Source of the DNA: Sediminibacterium sp. C3
GTDB lineage: Bacteria > Bacteroidota > Bacteroidia > Chitinophagales > Chitinophagaceae
Assembly (NCBI RefSeq): GCF_000508085.1
Contig: NZ_KI669560.1
Coordinates: 2,662,234-2,726,233 of the forward strand
DNA: 64,000 nucleotides
Direction: 5' to 3'
The notes under the pieces were generated by a model that was not told where the DNA came from, searched no databases, and worked only from the letters and a program-made list of their open reading frames with translations. Positions 35,269 through 44,379 of this stretch are shown in pieces. Positions within the stretch are counted from its first letter, which is position 1; every line of letters begins with the position of its first letter. A program made the position numbers and the translations under genes.

Positions 35269-36360
35269 TTATACCACTTCGATCAATGCTGTCTGCGGAA
35301 AATTGGCATTACGCAAAGCAATATTTCTGACTGACTGGGCAGTGAAATTGCGAAAAGCATTTTTTGTGATTTCATCAGAACCAACCATGGCAGGTATTCC
35401 CTCATCACCACCCTCACGAATGGTTTGCACCAAAGGTATTTGTCCCAAGAAAGAAAGATCATATTCCTCGGCCAGCTTTTTTCCACCCTCTTTACCAAAC
35501 AAATAATACTTGTTATTTGGCAATTCCGCTGGGGTGAAATAAGCCATATTCTCCACTAGTCCAATAATGGGTACATTAATCTGGGCCTGACCAAACATGG
35601 CAATTCCTTTTTTGGCGTCTGCCAGTGCCACATTTTGAGGAGTGGTTACTATAATAGCTCCTGTTACAGGAACTGTTTGCATCAAAGTCAGGTGAATATC
35701 TCCTGTTCCCGGAGGCATATCAATCACTAAATAATCCAGCTCGCCCCAGTCCACATCGGTAACAAATTGTCTGATGGCAGAACTTGCCATGGGCCCTCTC
35801 CAGACAACCGCATTTTTTTCATCAACCAGTAAGCCTATACTCATTAACTTGATACCAAATTTTTCCAAAGGAACAATCATTCCTTTGCCGTCTACTTCCT
35901 TCATCATCGGACGTGCACCCCTAACTCCAAACATAATCGGAACACTAGGTCCATATATATCAGCATCCATCAATCCCACAGATGCCCCTCCTTCTGCCAA
36001 TGCCAGCGCAAGATTGGCAGAAATGGTACTTTTTCCAACGCCACCTTTACCACTTACAACAGCAATGATATTCTTAACACCCCCCAGCACTTTCTGGTCA
36101 TCTTTTCGGGTACTGGTAGTATTGGCAGTAAAATTAACCGTCACTTTAGCCTGCTTATTAACGAGCAATTTGATAGCATTTTCACTTGCCGTGCGCATCA
36201 TGTCTTTCATGGGACAAGCAGGGGTAGTTAAAACGATGGTGAAGCTTACAGCATCTCCGTCAATCACAATGTCTTTTACCATGTTCAGGGTTACCAGGTC
36301 TTTTCCTAAATCTGGCTCCTGTACATTACTCAATGCCTGTAATATTGCTTCGTTTGTCAT
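35269..36360 (-). CDS. mrp: Mrp/ApbC-type P-loop ATPase, Fe-S cluster carrier
   Basis: A 363-residue protein. Residues 1-80 are a MIP18 (DUF59) domain with PACPM. Residues about 95-350 are the Mrp/NBP35 ATPase, with the deviant Walker A motif GKGGVGKS (104-111), MDADIYGPSVP and VIDMPPGTGD. Family members carry and hand over Fe-S clusters. The usual CxxC ligand pair after ENM is absent: the segment reads ENMAYFTPAELPNNKYY. A TAACTTTG -7 box lies about 39 bases upstream of the start. Confidence 0.93.
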   Translation of the reverse strand: MTNEAILQALSNVQEPDLGKDLVTLNMVKDIVIDGDAVSFTIVLTTPACPMKDMMRTASENAIKLLVNKQAKVTVNFTANTTSTRKDDQKVLGGVKNIIAVVSGKGGVGKSTISANLALALAEGGASVGLMDADIYGPSVPIMFGVRGARPMMKEVDGKGMIVPLEKFGIKLMSIGLLVDEKNAVVWRGPMASSAIRQFVTDVDWGELDYLVIDMPPGTGDIHLTLMQTVPVTGAIIVTTPQNVALADAKKGIAMFGQAQINVPIIGLVENMAYFTPAELPNNKYYLFGKEGGKKLAEEYDLSFLGQIPLVQTIREGGDEGIPAMVGSDEITKNAFRNFTAQSVRNIALRNANFPQTALIEVV

Positions 36361-36398
36361 GGTTAACGCAAGTTTTTGTTAAAATCAATGATACGGTG

Positions 36399-36406
36399 CA
36401 AAGTTA
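36399..36406 (-). promoter_or_regulatory. Likely -7 element of mrp
   Basis: On the minus strand this reads TAACTTTG, an exact TAnnTTTG match, 39 bases upstream of the mrp start codon. No clear -33 TTTG is seen at the expected spacing. Confidence 0.4.
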
Positions 36407-36457
36407 ACAACCTAGCACTTTACTTTGTTGTGAAATGCGGAGAACAAATCAAAATAG

Positions 36458-36465
36458 TACCTTTG
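36458..36465 (+). promoter_or_regulatory. Likely -7 element of the carboxypeptidase-regulatory-domain gene
   Basis: TACCTTTG, an exact TAnnTTTG match, lies 27 bases before the start codon at 36492. A TTTG at 36424-36427 is too far upstream (30-base spacer) to be a convincing -33. Confidence 0.4.
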
Positions 36466-36491
36466 TATCCCTTTAAACCAGTGCTGCCTAT

Positions 36492-37142
36492 ATGAATAAA
36501 ATTACATTAGCCTTTTTTTTGATACTGACAGGGTTGGGTTGGACGAATAAGGCGGTTGCACAACAGACGAATCCCTATAGAGATTCTATTGTGCAATTGT
36601 ATGGCGTAATTATGACAGCTGATAGTTTAAGAGGCATACCTTCAGCTTCCGTAATTGTGGAAGGAAAAGGAAGAGGAACCATTACTAGTTACGACGGGGT
36701 CTTTTCCATTGCCGTTATGAAAGGAGACCGGATTACTTTCAGCAGTATTGGATTTAAAAACAACAGCATCCAGATTCCCTATAATCTTGAGAGCAACCAA
36801 TACAGCGTTATTCAACTACTGGTGAGCGACACAGCCTATCTACCTGCAACCATCCTTAAACCCAGACCTACAAGAGAACAATTTGAAAGAGACTTTCTAA
36901 ACAATCGATTCCCGGATGATGCATACGAAATAGCCAGAAAGAATACCGACGAAGCCACACGCAGAATCATGCTAAACAGTTTACCGGCTGATGGAAGAGA
37001 AGCAGTCAATTTTCAGCTAAGACAGCAAACCAACAAATATTATTATGCCGGCCAGATACCACCGATGAATATTATGAATCCGGCTGCCTGGGCAGATTTT
37101 ATCACTTCCTGGAAGAGAGGAGATTTCAAACGAAAAAAATAA
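36492..37142 (+). CDS. Secreted protein with carboxypeptidase-regulatory-like (CarboxypepD_reg) domain
   Basis: A 216-residue protein with a signal peptide (residues 1-23, AVA-Q). Residues about 35-115 form the β-sandwich domain found at the N-terminus of SusC-type receptors: LYGVIMTADSLRGIPSASVIVEGKGRGTITSYDGVFSI, in short VIM...SASVIVEGKGRGT...YDG, and ITFSSIGFK. The C-terminal half is polar and helical, with no known domain. It probably acts in the periplasm or at the outer membrane. The hydroxyacyl-CoA dehydrogenase gene starts 6 bases after its stop. Confidence 0.85.
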   Translation: MNKITLAFFLILTGLGWTNKAVAQQTNPYRDSIVQLYGVIMTADSLRGIPSASVIVEGKGRGTITSYDGVFSIAVMKGDRITFSSIGFKNNSIQIPYNLESNQYSVIQLLVSDTAYLPATILKPRPTREQFERDFLNNRFPDDAYEIARKNTDEATRRIMLNSLPADGREAVNFQLRQQTNKYYYAGQIPPMNIMNPAAWADFITSWKRGDFKRKK

Positions 37143-37148
37143 TTACCA

Positions 37149-38042
37149 ATGTCTGTATTTAATGTAACTGTAATTGGTGCAGGAACCATGGGAAATGGAA
37201 TTGCACATGTATTTGCACAAAAAGGATTTAAAGTAGTACTGGTAGATGTACAGCAGGCACAGTTAGATAAAGCGCTACAAACCATAGGTAAGAACCTCGA
37301 CAGAATGATCAGCAAAGGATCTATCACCGATGCAGAAAAAGAAGAGACCCTGAACAATATTGTTACTGATACAAAAATCAGCACAGGTGTCAGCAAAGCT
37401 GAATTAGTGGTAGAAGCCGCAACCGAAAACGAAGAATTGAAATTAAAAATATTTGCTGAAATTGACGCAGCCGCTCCGGCTAATGCAATCCTTGCGAGCA
37501 ATACATCTTCTATTTCAATTACCAAAATAGCTTCAGCCACCAACCGCCCCAATAAAGTGATTGGTATGCATTTCATGAACCCAGTGCCGGTAATGAAACT
37601 GGTGGAAATTATCAATGGATATGCTACAGATAAAGAAGTTACCGAAACCATTGTTGCCTTGAGCAAACAATTAAACAAAGTACCATCTGTAGTAAATGAC
37701 TACCCCGGCTTTATTGCCAATAAGGTGTTGATGCCCATGATTAATGAAGCTATTTATTCCTTGTACGAAGGCATTGCCGATGTGGAATCTATTGACACCA
37801 TCATGAAGTTGGGCATGGCCCATCCAATGGGACCATTGCAACTGGCCGATTTTATTGGCCTGGATGTTTGCCTTAGCATTTTGAATGTATTGTATAAAGG
37901 GTATGGCAATCCTAAATATGCCCCTTGCCCCTTACTGGTAAATATGGTAACAGCTAAAAAACTGGGTGTGAAATCAGGAGAAGGGTTTTACGTATATACC
38001 CCAGGCTCCAAAGAGCTGGTGGTAAGCCCCAGGTTTTTATAA
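37149..38042 (+). CDS. 3-hydroxybutyryl-CoA (3-hydroxyacyl-CoA) dehydrogenase
   Basis: A 297-residue NAD-dependent dehydrogenase of fatty-acid or butanoate metabolism. The Rossmann motif GAGTMGNG lies near residue 10. IGMHFMNPVPVMKLVEI contains the catalytic histidine, and DYPGFIANKVLMP and MKLGMAHPMGPLQLADFIGLD, in short GMAHPMGP, mark the C-terminal domain. The length is that of the monofunctional Hbd/PaaH enzymes. It follows the previous gene by 6 bases and overlaps the convergent DMT gene by 6. Confidence 0.94.
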   Translation: MSVFNVTVIGAGTMGNGIAHVFAQKGFKVVLVDVQQAQLDKALQTIGKNLDRMISKGSITDAEKEETLNNIVTDTKISTGVSKAELVVEAATENEELKLKIFAEIDAAAPANAILASNTSSISITKIASATNRPNKVIGMHFMNPVPVMKLVEIINGYATDKEVTETIVALSKQLNKVPSVVNDYPGFIANKVLMPMINEAIYSLYEGIADVESIDTIMKLGMAHPMGPLQLADFIGLDVCLSILNVLYKGYGNPKYAPCPLLVNMVTAKKLGVKSGEGFYVYTPGSKELVVSPRFL

Positions 38043-38927
38043 GGCATTGCCAAAAGCAATCAGATAAATTGCAATAGCAGACAAAACTATGCCTGCCCAA
38101 TTGATGGCAGATAGTTTTTCTTTAAAAAGTATTGCTGCAACCAGCGTACTGAATAATACAATTCCCATATTGTTAACCGGAATGCTGGCACTGGTTTCCC
38201 ATGGACTGTCCTGCAGAAAATGAACCAGACACCAGATAGAAAAATAATTGGGTATTCCAATGCAAATCCCTGCAAGTATCTGGTTCCTGTGAAAGATTAG
38301 TTTCCGGGATTTATACTGATACATCAATACCACAAAGCCAATGGTTGCCGCAGACAAGAAACCAGAAATTAAAAAGGCATTATTGGTTTCCTTGGTTACA
38401 TAGTTTTGCTGAACATGATTGATAAGTGCATCCAGAAAACCACTACCTATAAAAACCAAAGCAGGCAATCCAATTTTTTGCAACATAGAAAGATCAGATA
38501 TGCCACTACCCTCTCCTGATTGCGGATAACAGGTAAATACAACCGCAACCATTGCCAAAACTATCCCGACGATTTCCCAACCCACTACTTTTTCACCATA
38601 TAAGATTACCGATAGTATTACAGGAATAATCAAAGATAATTTATTGGCAACCGATGCTACTGATACGCCAATTTTCTGAGCCGTAATTCCAATTAAATTA
38701 AAGCTGGTAATAAAAAGGGTACCCATTATCATGGCCCATTGAAACCAGGACTGGCCTATAGAATCGGCCTGAATGGGAAAGGATCCGTTAACTACAGAAC
38801 CAGTAACAACACATGTGATATAGTTGAAAACGATGGCGGGAAAAACAGGTATATTGAATCTGCCACATACTTTAAAAGAGAGCAGCAGATAGCTGGTTAA
38901 AACAATGCTTCCAAATAAAAATATCAT
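38037..38927 (-). CDS. EamA-type (DMT) transporter
   Basis: A 296-residue protein with ten predicted helices in two EamA-like halves (KLSLIIPVILSVILYGEK in the first; NNMGIVLFSTLVAAILFKEKLS in the second, each here a family-type strand with Pro and Gly-Glu-Lys). It is probably a metabolite exporter or importer of unknown substrate. Its start overlaps the ribD stop (ATGA, 38924-38927), showing translational coupling with ribD, so a riboflavin-related metabolite is possible but unproven. Confidence 0.85.
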   Translation of the reverse strand: MIFLFGSIVLTSYLLLSFKVCGRFNIPVFPAIVFNYITCVVTGSVVNGSFPIQADSIGQSWFQWAMIMGTLFITSFNLIGITAQKIGVSVASVANKLSLIIPVILSVILYGEKVVGWEIVGIVLAMVAVVFTCYPQSGEGSGISDLSMLQKIGLPALVFIGSGFLDALINHVQQNYVTKETNNAFLISGFLSAATIGFVVLMYQYKSRKLIFHRNQILAGICIGIPNYFSIWCLVHFLQDSPWETSASIPVNNMGIVLFSTLVAAILFKEKLSAINWAGIVLSAIAIYLIAFGNAL

Positions 38928-39979
38928 AAACCTTTTCTTTTAAAATATAATATTGAATCACCCCCAATAGATTCTATTGAATCCGGAACAGCACCATTCA
39001 GGGAAGGAGCTTTTACCCCAACCTCATTGGGCAGTTCAATAGGGTCTGCACTTTTTATTACCCTAATCTCATCCCAGCAATCTGCATCCAGAAAGCTTTG
39101 CAACAGGGATGCTCCACCCTCCACTAAAATACTTTGAATCTGGTACTGATAAGCGTAATGGAGTATATCAGAAATCCAATTACTATTTTCAAGCAATTGT
39201 ATAAATTTTACATTTCCTCGCTCAGTGTTTATCTGTTCATTAAAAATGACGGTTGAATTTCCATCAGCCAATACATTAGTGTAACTAGGCAAAATCCCTT
39301 TTTTGTCAATCACCATTCTAACAGGACTGGGCCCCGGAAAAAACCGGTTGTTCAACCTTGGATTATCCGTTAATGCTGTCTGTGTTCCTACCAGTATAGC
39401 CGATTCTTCCATTCTCCAACGATGCACCAGTTTCTGACTAAACGAATTACTGATTGCAATTTCTGCATCTTTTCGGCCTATCCAGCCGTTGGCTGATTCA
39501 GCCCATTTAAGGATGATATAAGGACGCATTTTCCTTTGGAAAAGAAAGAACCGTCGATTCAACCAATTGGCTTCTTTTTCTAGCACAGGACCAATTACTT
39601 CCACCCCCTTTTCACGTAGCATAGCTATCCCCTTCCCATTAACTTCTTTGAAAGGATCCAGGCTTCCGATAACAACTTTGGGTATGTTGTTAGATAAAAT
39701 TAGGTTGGTACAAGGAGGAGTCTTACCAAAATGAGAACAGGGTTCCAGGCTTACATACAATGTAGAAGCCGATACCAGGTGCCGGTCCGATTCAACTACA
39801 CTATTGATACAATTTACTTCGGCATGTGCTTGCCCGTATTGTTCATGATAGCCCTCCCCAATGATGCGATTACCATACACCAGCACGGCCCCCACCATTG
39901 GATTGGGAGCAACTTTGCCCATCCCTTTAAGGGCCAGGTCTAAACATCGTTGCATGAATATTTCGTGAGTAATCAACAT
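38924..39979 (-). CDS. ribD: Riboflavin biosynthesis protein RibD (deaminase/reductase)
   Basis: A 351-residue bifunctional enzyme. The N-terminal deaminase (residues about 3-145) has zinc ligands H52, C81 and C90 and catalytic E54 (AHAEVNC, LEPCSHFGKTPPC). The C-terminal reductase (about 150-350) includes RPYIILKWAES. It performs the second and third steps of riboflavin synthesis on the GTP-derived pyrimidine. No FMN riboswitch fits in the 39-base gap to prmC. Confidence 0.95.
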   Translation of the reverse strand: MLITHEIFMQRCLDLALKGMGKVAPNPMVGAVLVYGNRIIGEGYHEQYGQAHAEVNCINSVVESDRHLVSASTLYVSLEPCSHFGKTPPCTNLILSNNIPKVVIGSLDPFKEVNGKGIAMLREKGVEVIGPVLEKEANWLNRRFFLFQRKMRPYIILKWAESANGWIGRKDAEIAISNSFSQKLVHRWRMEESAILVGTQTALTDNPRLNNRFFPGPSPVRMVIDKKGILPSYTNVLADGNSTVIFNEQINTERGNVKFIQLLENSNWISDILHYAYQYQIQSILVEGGASLLQSFLDADCWDEIRVIKSADPIELPNEVGVKAPSLNGAVPDSIESIGGDSILYFKRKGL

Positions 39980-40018
39980 TAGCCTGTAAAAATAATCAAA
40001 TGATGGTTACTTTGCAGC

Positions 40019-40873
40019 ATGACTATTCTGGAGGTAAAACAACATATTATTCAGTCTATTCAATCGGTTTACGACGAGAGAGAAGCAGGCAATATAGCTG
40101 TTTTACTCATTGAACATTTTACCGGACTCAGCAAGATGAATCAGTTTCTTGAAAAAGAAAAAGACTGGCCAGAACAGTCTGCCGAGCCACTTGAAGCGGC
40201 TGTCCTTCGTTTACAAAAAGGTGAACCCATTCAATATATCATGGGTATAACCTGGTTTTATGGTCTTGAGCTAACTGTAAATAAGCATACCCTAATTCCA
40301 AGGCCTGAAACAGAAGAGTTGGTAGAAAGGGTTATTCAATATCTTACCTCCTTAACCATTGAACAACCACGTATTCTGGAAGTTGGAACGGGTTCAGGTT
40401 GTATATCACTGGCTGTTGCATCCCGAATACCCAATGCTATAATAACGGCAATTGATATCAGCGAAGAAGCGTTAAAAGTTGCGGAAGAAAACGGCAAACA
40501 GATCAAACACAATATTGATTTTATACCGTTAGATTTTTTAAATAAAACCAATTGGACAACCCTGGGGCATTTCGATATAATTATCAGTAATCCTCCTTAT
40601 ATCAAACAAACAGAAGCCCGCAGCATGCATAACAATGTACTTGCTTATGAGCCCCATACAGCGCTTTTTGTAGCGGATAACGACCCGCTTATTTTCTACC
40701 GTGCAATAGCAGAATTCAGCAAGACTTTTCTGAATAAACCCGGAGCCATTTTTGTAGAGATTAATGAACAACTTGGGAATGAAACGAAAGCTGTTTTTGA
40801 AACATTCTATCCAGTTTCATTACAAAAAGACATGCAAGGCAAAGAGAGAATGATTGCAGCGTTTCAATCATAA
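40019..40873 (+). CDS. prmC: Release factor glutamine methyltransferase PrmC
   Basis: A 284-residue SAM-dependent enzyme that methylates the GGQ glutamine of peptide release factors. An N-terminal helical domain (1-85) is followed by the SAM site LEVGTGSGCISLA and the catalytic NPPY at 191-194 (IIISNPPYIK). RPETEELVE is typical. It is divergent from ribD. Its 3' end lies 9 bases from the convergent exbD-type gene. Confidence 0.95.
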   Translation: MTILEVKQHIIQSIQSVYDEREAGNIAVLLIEHFTGLSKMNQFLEKEKDWPEQSAEPLEAAVLRLQKGEPIQYIMGITWFYGLELTVNKHTLIPRPETEELVERVIQYLTSLTIEQPRILEVGTGSGCISLAVASRIPNAIITAIDISEEALKVAEENGKQIKHNIDFIPLDFLNKTNWTTLGHFDIIISNPPYIKQTEARSMHNNVLAYEPHTALFVADNDPLIFYRAIAEFSKTFLNKPGAIFVEINEQLGNETKAVFETFYPVSLQKDMQGKERMIAAFQS

Positions 40874-40882
40874 CAGTCTAAA

Positions 40883-41278
40883 TTAGTTTTGATCAACCGC
40901 CATTACAGGTGTTGCCCCTAATTTCTTAATAATCTGCATCACTTTGATAGAAGTACCTAAATGTGAAGTGCTATCACCATTTATAACCACCGTTGGTTTT
41001 TCGTTTTCCTTAGAAAGATACTCCTGTAATCTGGATTCAAGGGTTTCCAATGCAACAGGCTCAGCACCTATAAATAGTTGTTGATTCTTGTCAACACTTA
41101 TTACTACCGTTTGCTTGGCCTTGGTATCAGACTTAGCTTTAGGATTTGCTACTTTAATTACATTAGGATTTGCCAGTGTAGATACAATCAGGAAAAACAG
41201 CAATAAAATAAACAATATATCATTCAACGCACCCGTGTGCATTTCCGGACTTGACTTATATCTTTTACGAATGTTCAT
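40883..41278 (-). CDS. ExbD/TolR-family biopolymer transport protein
   Basis: A 131-residue protein from ATG 41278 (MNIRKRYKSSPEMHTGALND), which begins directly after the exbB stop. A longer frame from 41320 would overlap exbB and is unlikely. One helix (residues about 17-36) follows the GALNDILFILLLFF segment with its essential aspartate, and then comes a periplasmic domain. With ExbB it uses the proton gradient to energise TonB or an analogous outer-membrane system. Confidence 0.9.
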   Translation of the reverse strand: MNIRKRYKSSPEMHTGALNDILFILLLFFLIVSTLANPNVIKVANPKAKSDTKAKQTVVISVDKNQQLFIGAEPVALETLESRLQEYLSKENEKPTVVINGDSTSHLGTSIKVMQIIKKLGATPVMAVDQN

Positions 41279-41279
41279 A

Positions 41280-41963
41280 TTATCTGGTTGGCTCCTGTAA
41301 AATATCCATGAAGTCTGCACTGGCAGCTTCCATTTTATTGGCAGTCTTGTCGATTTGTGTGCTCAGGAAATTATGTCCAACATATGCAATTAAACCAATA
41401 ATCAAACCAGTTGCAGAAGTTATCATTTTGGTATATATACCACCGGCGATGGTATTCAATGTATATTCTCCGGTAGAGGCAATTCCATAAAACAACTGAA
41501 CCATCCCAATAATAGTTCCCAGGAATCCAAACATGGGCGCTATCCCGGCTATCAATGATAAAATGTTCAAATTCTTCTCCATATTATACATTTCCAGCTT
41601 GCCAACATTCTCCATGCTCTTCTCAATGGCATCGATGGGCTTTCCAATTCTTTGCAAGCCTTTATCAATCATTTTAGCTACCGGGTTCTGATGAGAACGT
41701 GCATAGGTTTTGGCTGCCTGTACATTACCTGAAAGAATATGATCTCTTATAATTACCATGAACTGAGGATCTATCAAACCCGCTCTTCTGATGGCCAATA
41801 ATCTTTCTGTAAAGACATAAATAGCTAATATCAGCAACAGGTACAAGGGATACATAATCCAGCCTCCCTTATCAAGCAAAGTCCATAGGGAGACTTTTTC
41901 GGCAGTTGCAACAGCAGCGCCGGCAATATTCTGAGCAGTATCGGTCTGTAATAAGTAAAACAT
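41280..41963 (-). CDS. MotA/TolQ/ExbB proton-channel family protein
   Basis: A 227-residue protein with three helices: about 30-50, 130-155 and 175-200. APMFGFLGTIIGMVQLF and KMITSATGLIIGLIAYVG are the conserved channel helices. It forms the stator pentamer with the ExbD-like protein encoded 1 base downstream. The function is proton-driven energy transfer to TonB-dependent receptors, Tol or gliding machinery; which one cannot be told. Confidence 0.92.
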   Translation of the reverse strand: MFYLLQTDTAQNIAGAAVATAEKVSLWTLLDKGGWIMYPLYLLLILAIYVFTERLLAIRRAGLIDPQFMVIIRDHILSGNVQAAKTYARSHQNPVAKMIDKGLQRIGKPIDAIEKSMENVGKLEMYNMEKNLNILSLIAGIAPMFGFLGTIIGMVQLFYGIASTGEYTLNTIAGGIYTKMITSATGLIIGLIAYVGHNFLSTQIDKTANKMEAASADFMDILQEPTR

Positions 41964-42072
41964 GAAAAAGGTTTAAAATGCGAATCTAAATGGTTCTGCA
42001 AAAGAACAATGAATCGTGTATAAATAATGCGCCATTTTGTTAATTAGGAAAGCTTTTACACATCTTTAAAAA

Positions 42073-43005
42073 TTACTGGCCCTTTGTTTCCTTCATCTTC
42101 ATCATTGCCATAATCTGCCGCATATTGTCCTGCATACCTTCCGGACTACCATCAAGGAATATCACATTCCCCTTGCCAATTTCAGCAAAGTTTTTAATAG
42201 CTTCCGTCCACATGCTGAATAAAATTACATTGGTATCTAAATTGGCCTGTTTCATTTCTTCTGCAGCCTGACTCATCCCCTTAGCTACTTCCTGTCTGAA
42301 TAAGGCTACTCCCATCCCTCTTAACCGGGCTGCTTCCCTTTCTGCTTCAGCCGCAATTTTAATGGCATTTCCTTCTGCTTCTGCACCTTTGGTCTTCGTT
42401 ATTAACAATGCCTGACCTTCATTCTCCGCAGCAGCTTTTAAATTATTGCTGGCTACTACCCTGCTCATGCTCTCCATAATCACCTGGTCAAAAGTAATAT
42501 CATTGATCTGCAGATCTTGTAAATGGTATCCCCATTCTTCCAAAGACTTGTCAATCTGCTGTTTTACATCCTCCACAATTTCTCTTCTTAGCATCAGAAT
42601 TTCAGCCTGTCTTTTGGTGGCAACAAATGCCCGTATAGATCCCTCAACGGTTCTGATTAATGCCTGCATTAAGTCTTTTTCTGATATGAATTTAAAAGCA
42701 ACATTCTTAATGGTTTGCTCATCCTGATTAATCACAGAATAAAGCAACATGCTTTTAAAATAAACATTGGCCTGGTCTACCGTAACTGCCTGAAATTCCA
42801 ATTCAACTGAACGGTTTTGAATACTTACTGTTTTATAAACCTGCTCTAAAAGAGGAATTTTAAAATTCAATCCCGGCATGAGGATTCTGCGGTATTTACC
42901 AAACATGGTAATCACTGCAATCGTGCCCTGATTTACTGTTACCAAACCAGTAAAGACAATAATGATTGCCAACAAAAGCCACCAGTAATTCATTAAAAAT
43001 TGCAT
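42073..43005 (-). CDS. SPFH/Band 7 (stomatin/slipin-like) membrane protein
   Basis: A 310-residue protein with one N-terminal membrane helix (residues 5-24), then a Band 7 domain (VNQGTIAVITMFGKYRRILMPGLNF, in short QGTIAVITMFGKY; QNRSVELEFQAVTVD) and a long charged helix (AEAEGNAIKIAAEAEREAARL, in short EGNAIKIAAEAEREAA) for oligomerisation. Such proteins organise membrane microdomains and regulate proteases. No NfeD partner gene is adjacent. The Met-rich tail is unusual (MRQIMAMMKMKE). Confidence 0.92.
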   Translation of the reverse strand: MQFLMNYWWLLLAIIIVFTGLVTVNQGTIAVITMFGKYRRILMPGLNFKIPLLEQVYKTVSIQNRSVELEFQAVTVDQANVYFKSMLLYSVINQDEQTIKNVAFKFISEKDLMQALIRTVEGSIRAFVATKRQAEILMLRREIVEDVKQQIDKSLEEWGYHLQDLQINDITFDQVIMESMSRVVASNNLKAAAENEGQALLITKTKGAEAEGNAIKIAAEAEREAARLRGMGVALFRQEVAKGMSQAAEEMKQANLDTNVILFSMWTEAIKNFAEIGKGNVIFLDGSPEGMQDNMRQIMAMMKMKETKGQ

Positions 43006-43032
43006 AGTATAAAATTTTAATAAAGATAGGGG

Positions 43033-44286
43033 CTATTTGTGCAGATTTTCTCCCTTTTCTTCCCACACTTTTACCAGGTTTAACAATACTTCTACCGCCT
43101 TTTCCATATCAGATACCCCAACCCACTCTTTTTTGCTGTGAATTGCCTGCATTCCCGTAAAAATATTAGGACAGGGCAAACCCATAAAACTCAGCCTGCT
43201 TCCGTCGGTTCCACCGCGAATGGGCTCTTTCACAAAAGGTAGCCGGGCATTGGTATAGGCTTCTTTTGCAAACTCAGTTATAAAGGGATAACGATCAATT
43301 ACTTCCTTCATGTTGCGGTATTGTTCCTCTTCCTCAAAATGGATATTCACTCCCGTATAATTTAACGCAATCGCTCGTGTAATCCGGATAATTTCGTCCT
43401 GATATTGCAAGAGTTGAGGGGTATCAAAATCTCTGATGATAAAATCAATCCTTGCTTTTTCAGCAGTACCTTCTATTTGTACGGGATGCACAAACCCCTG
43501 CATTTTTTCGGTAATCTCAGGTGCCAGTCTGTCTTTGGGCAAAGCAGCAATGATTTCAGCAGCCAGTTTAATGGCATTCACCATTTTTCCCTTTGCATAC
43601 CCCGGATGTGCAATAACCCCTTCTATATTTACGGTAAACCCATTGGCACTAAAGGTTTCATCTTCAAATGTTCCGAGTTCGCCTCCATCAAGTGTATAGG
43701 CAAAATCTGCTCCCAGCAATTCCATATCCAAGTGATTGGTTCCCCTTCCTACTTCTTCATCAGGCGTAAATAATATTTTTATTTCACCATGCAGAATGGA
43801 GTCATCGCTACATAATATTTCCGCAAAAGTCATAATGATGGCCACACCGGCTTTATCATCTGCCCCCAATAAAGTAGTGCCACTAGCCGTAATAATATCT
43901 TTCCCTATATGTTGTTTTAAGTAGGGCATTTTTTCAGGATCAAGCACGATACTGGTGTCATCAGGCAAAACGATGGATTGACCCTGATAATTTTTATGCA
44001 GGATGGGTTTAACATGGGTTCCGGAACAATCCGGAGCAGTGTCTATATGGGCACAAAAACAAAGCACAGGAAGGTCTTTAGAACTATTGGAAGGAATGGT
44101 AGCATAAACATATCCATACTCATTAACAATAACCTCCTTTACCCCTATTTGCTTTAGCTGCTCAGCGAGTAGGTTGCTTAAATTTCTTTGCTTTTCAGTA
44201 GTGGGTACTGTATTACTCTGCGGATTACTCTGTGTGTCTATCTGCACGTACTGCATGAATCGGTCTGCTACACTTACGAATGGCAT
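43033..44286 (-). CDS. pepT: Peptidase T (tripeptide aminopeptidase)
   Basis: A 417-residue M20B dizinc aminopeptidase from ATG 44286; an upstream start at 44325 would add 13 unlikely residues. Zinc-site residues are visible: H80 and D82 (HIDTAPD), D143 (GADDKAG), E177/E178 (TPDEEVGRG), D200 (TLDGGE) and a late histidine (QAIHSKKEW). It removes the N-terminal residue of tripeptides in the cytoplasm. A 19-bp perfect palindrome sits 26 bases upstream, within its likely promoter. Confidence 0.94.
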   Translation of the reverse strand: MPFVSVADRFMQYVQIDTQSNPQSNTVPTTEKQRNLSNLLAEQLKQIGVKEVIVNEYGYVYATIPSNSSKDLPVLCFCAHIDTAPDCSGTHVKPILHKNYQGQSIVLPDDTSIVLDPEKMPYLKQHIGKDIITASGTTLLGADDKAGVAIIMTFAEILCSDDSILHGEIKILFTPDEEVGRGTNHLDMELLGADFAYTLDGGELGTFEDETFSANGFTVNIEGVIAHPGYAKGKMVNAIKLAAEIIAALPKDRLAPEITEKMQGFVHPVQIEGTAEKARIDFIIRDFDTPQLLQYQDEIIRITRAIALNYTGVNIHFEEEEQYRNMKEVIDRYPFITEFAKEAYTNARLPFVKEPIRGGTDGSRLSFMGLPCPNIFTGMQAIHSKKEWVGVSDMEKAVEVLLNLVKVWEEKGENLHK

Positions 44287-44302
44287 TGTTACTGTTTTTA
44301 TG

Positions 44303-44330
44303 CAAAGTAAGAATAGTTGATTCAACTATT
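44303..44330 (-). promoter_or_regulatory. Palindromic operator candidate in the pepT promoter region
   Basis: AATAGTTGA-T-TCAACTATT (44312-44330) is a perfect 9-1-9 palindrome. Next to it, on the minus strand, TTACTTTG (44310-44303) resembles a -7 box with one mismatch, so the palindrome would fill the -33 to -7 spacer, a classic repressor position. The regulator is unknown. Confidence 0.45.
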
Positions 44331-44379
44331 GCATTTGTAAAAACAGATAGGTATTTTGGGGTAAACAAAACACCCCTAA

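Noticed and set aside
35774..36382. 202-codon open frame on the plus strand opposite mrp
   Set aside because: It is the antisense shadow of a clear Mrp ATPase, with low-complexity Ser/Pro/Thr-rich translation and no family likeness.
37043..37678. 211-codon minus-strand frame opposite the hydroxyacyl-CoA dehydrogenase gene
   Set aside because: It is an antisense shadow of strongly conserved coding sequence.
40000..40018. TTACTTTG and similar TAnTTTG motifs before prmC, thyA and plsC as promoters
   Set aside because: They have the wrong spacing inside the motif, lie almost at the start codon in two cases, and are common by chance in AT-rich DNA.
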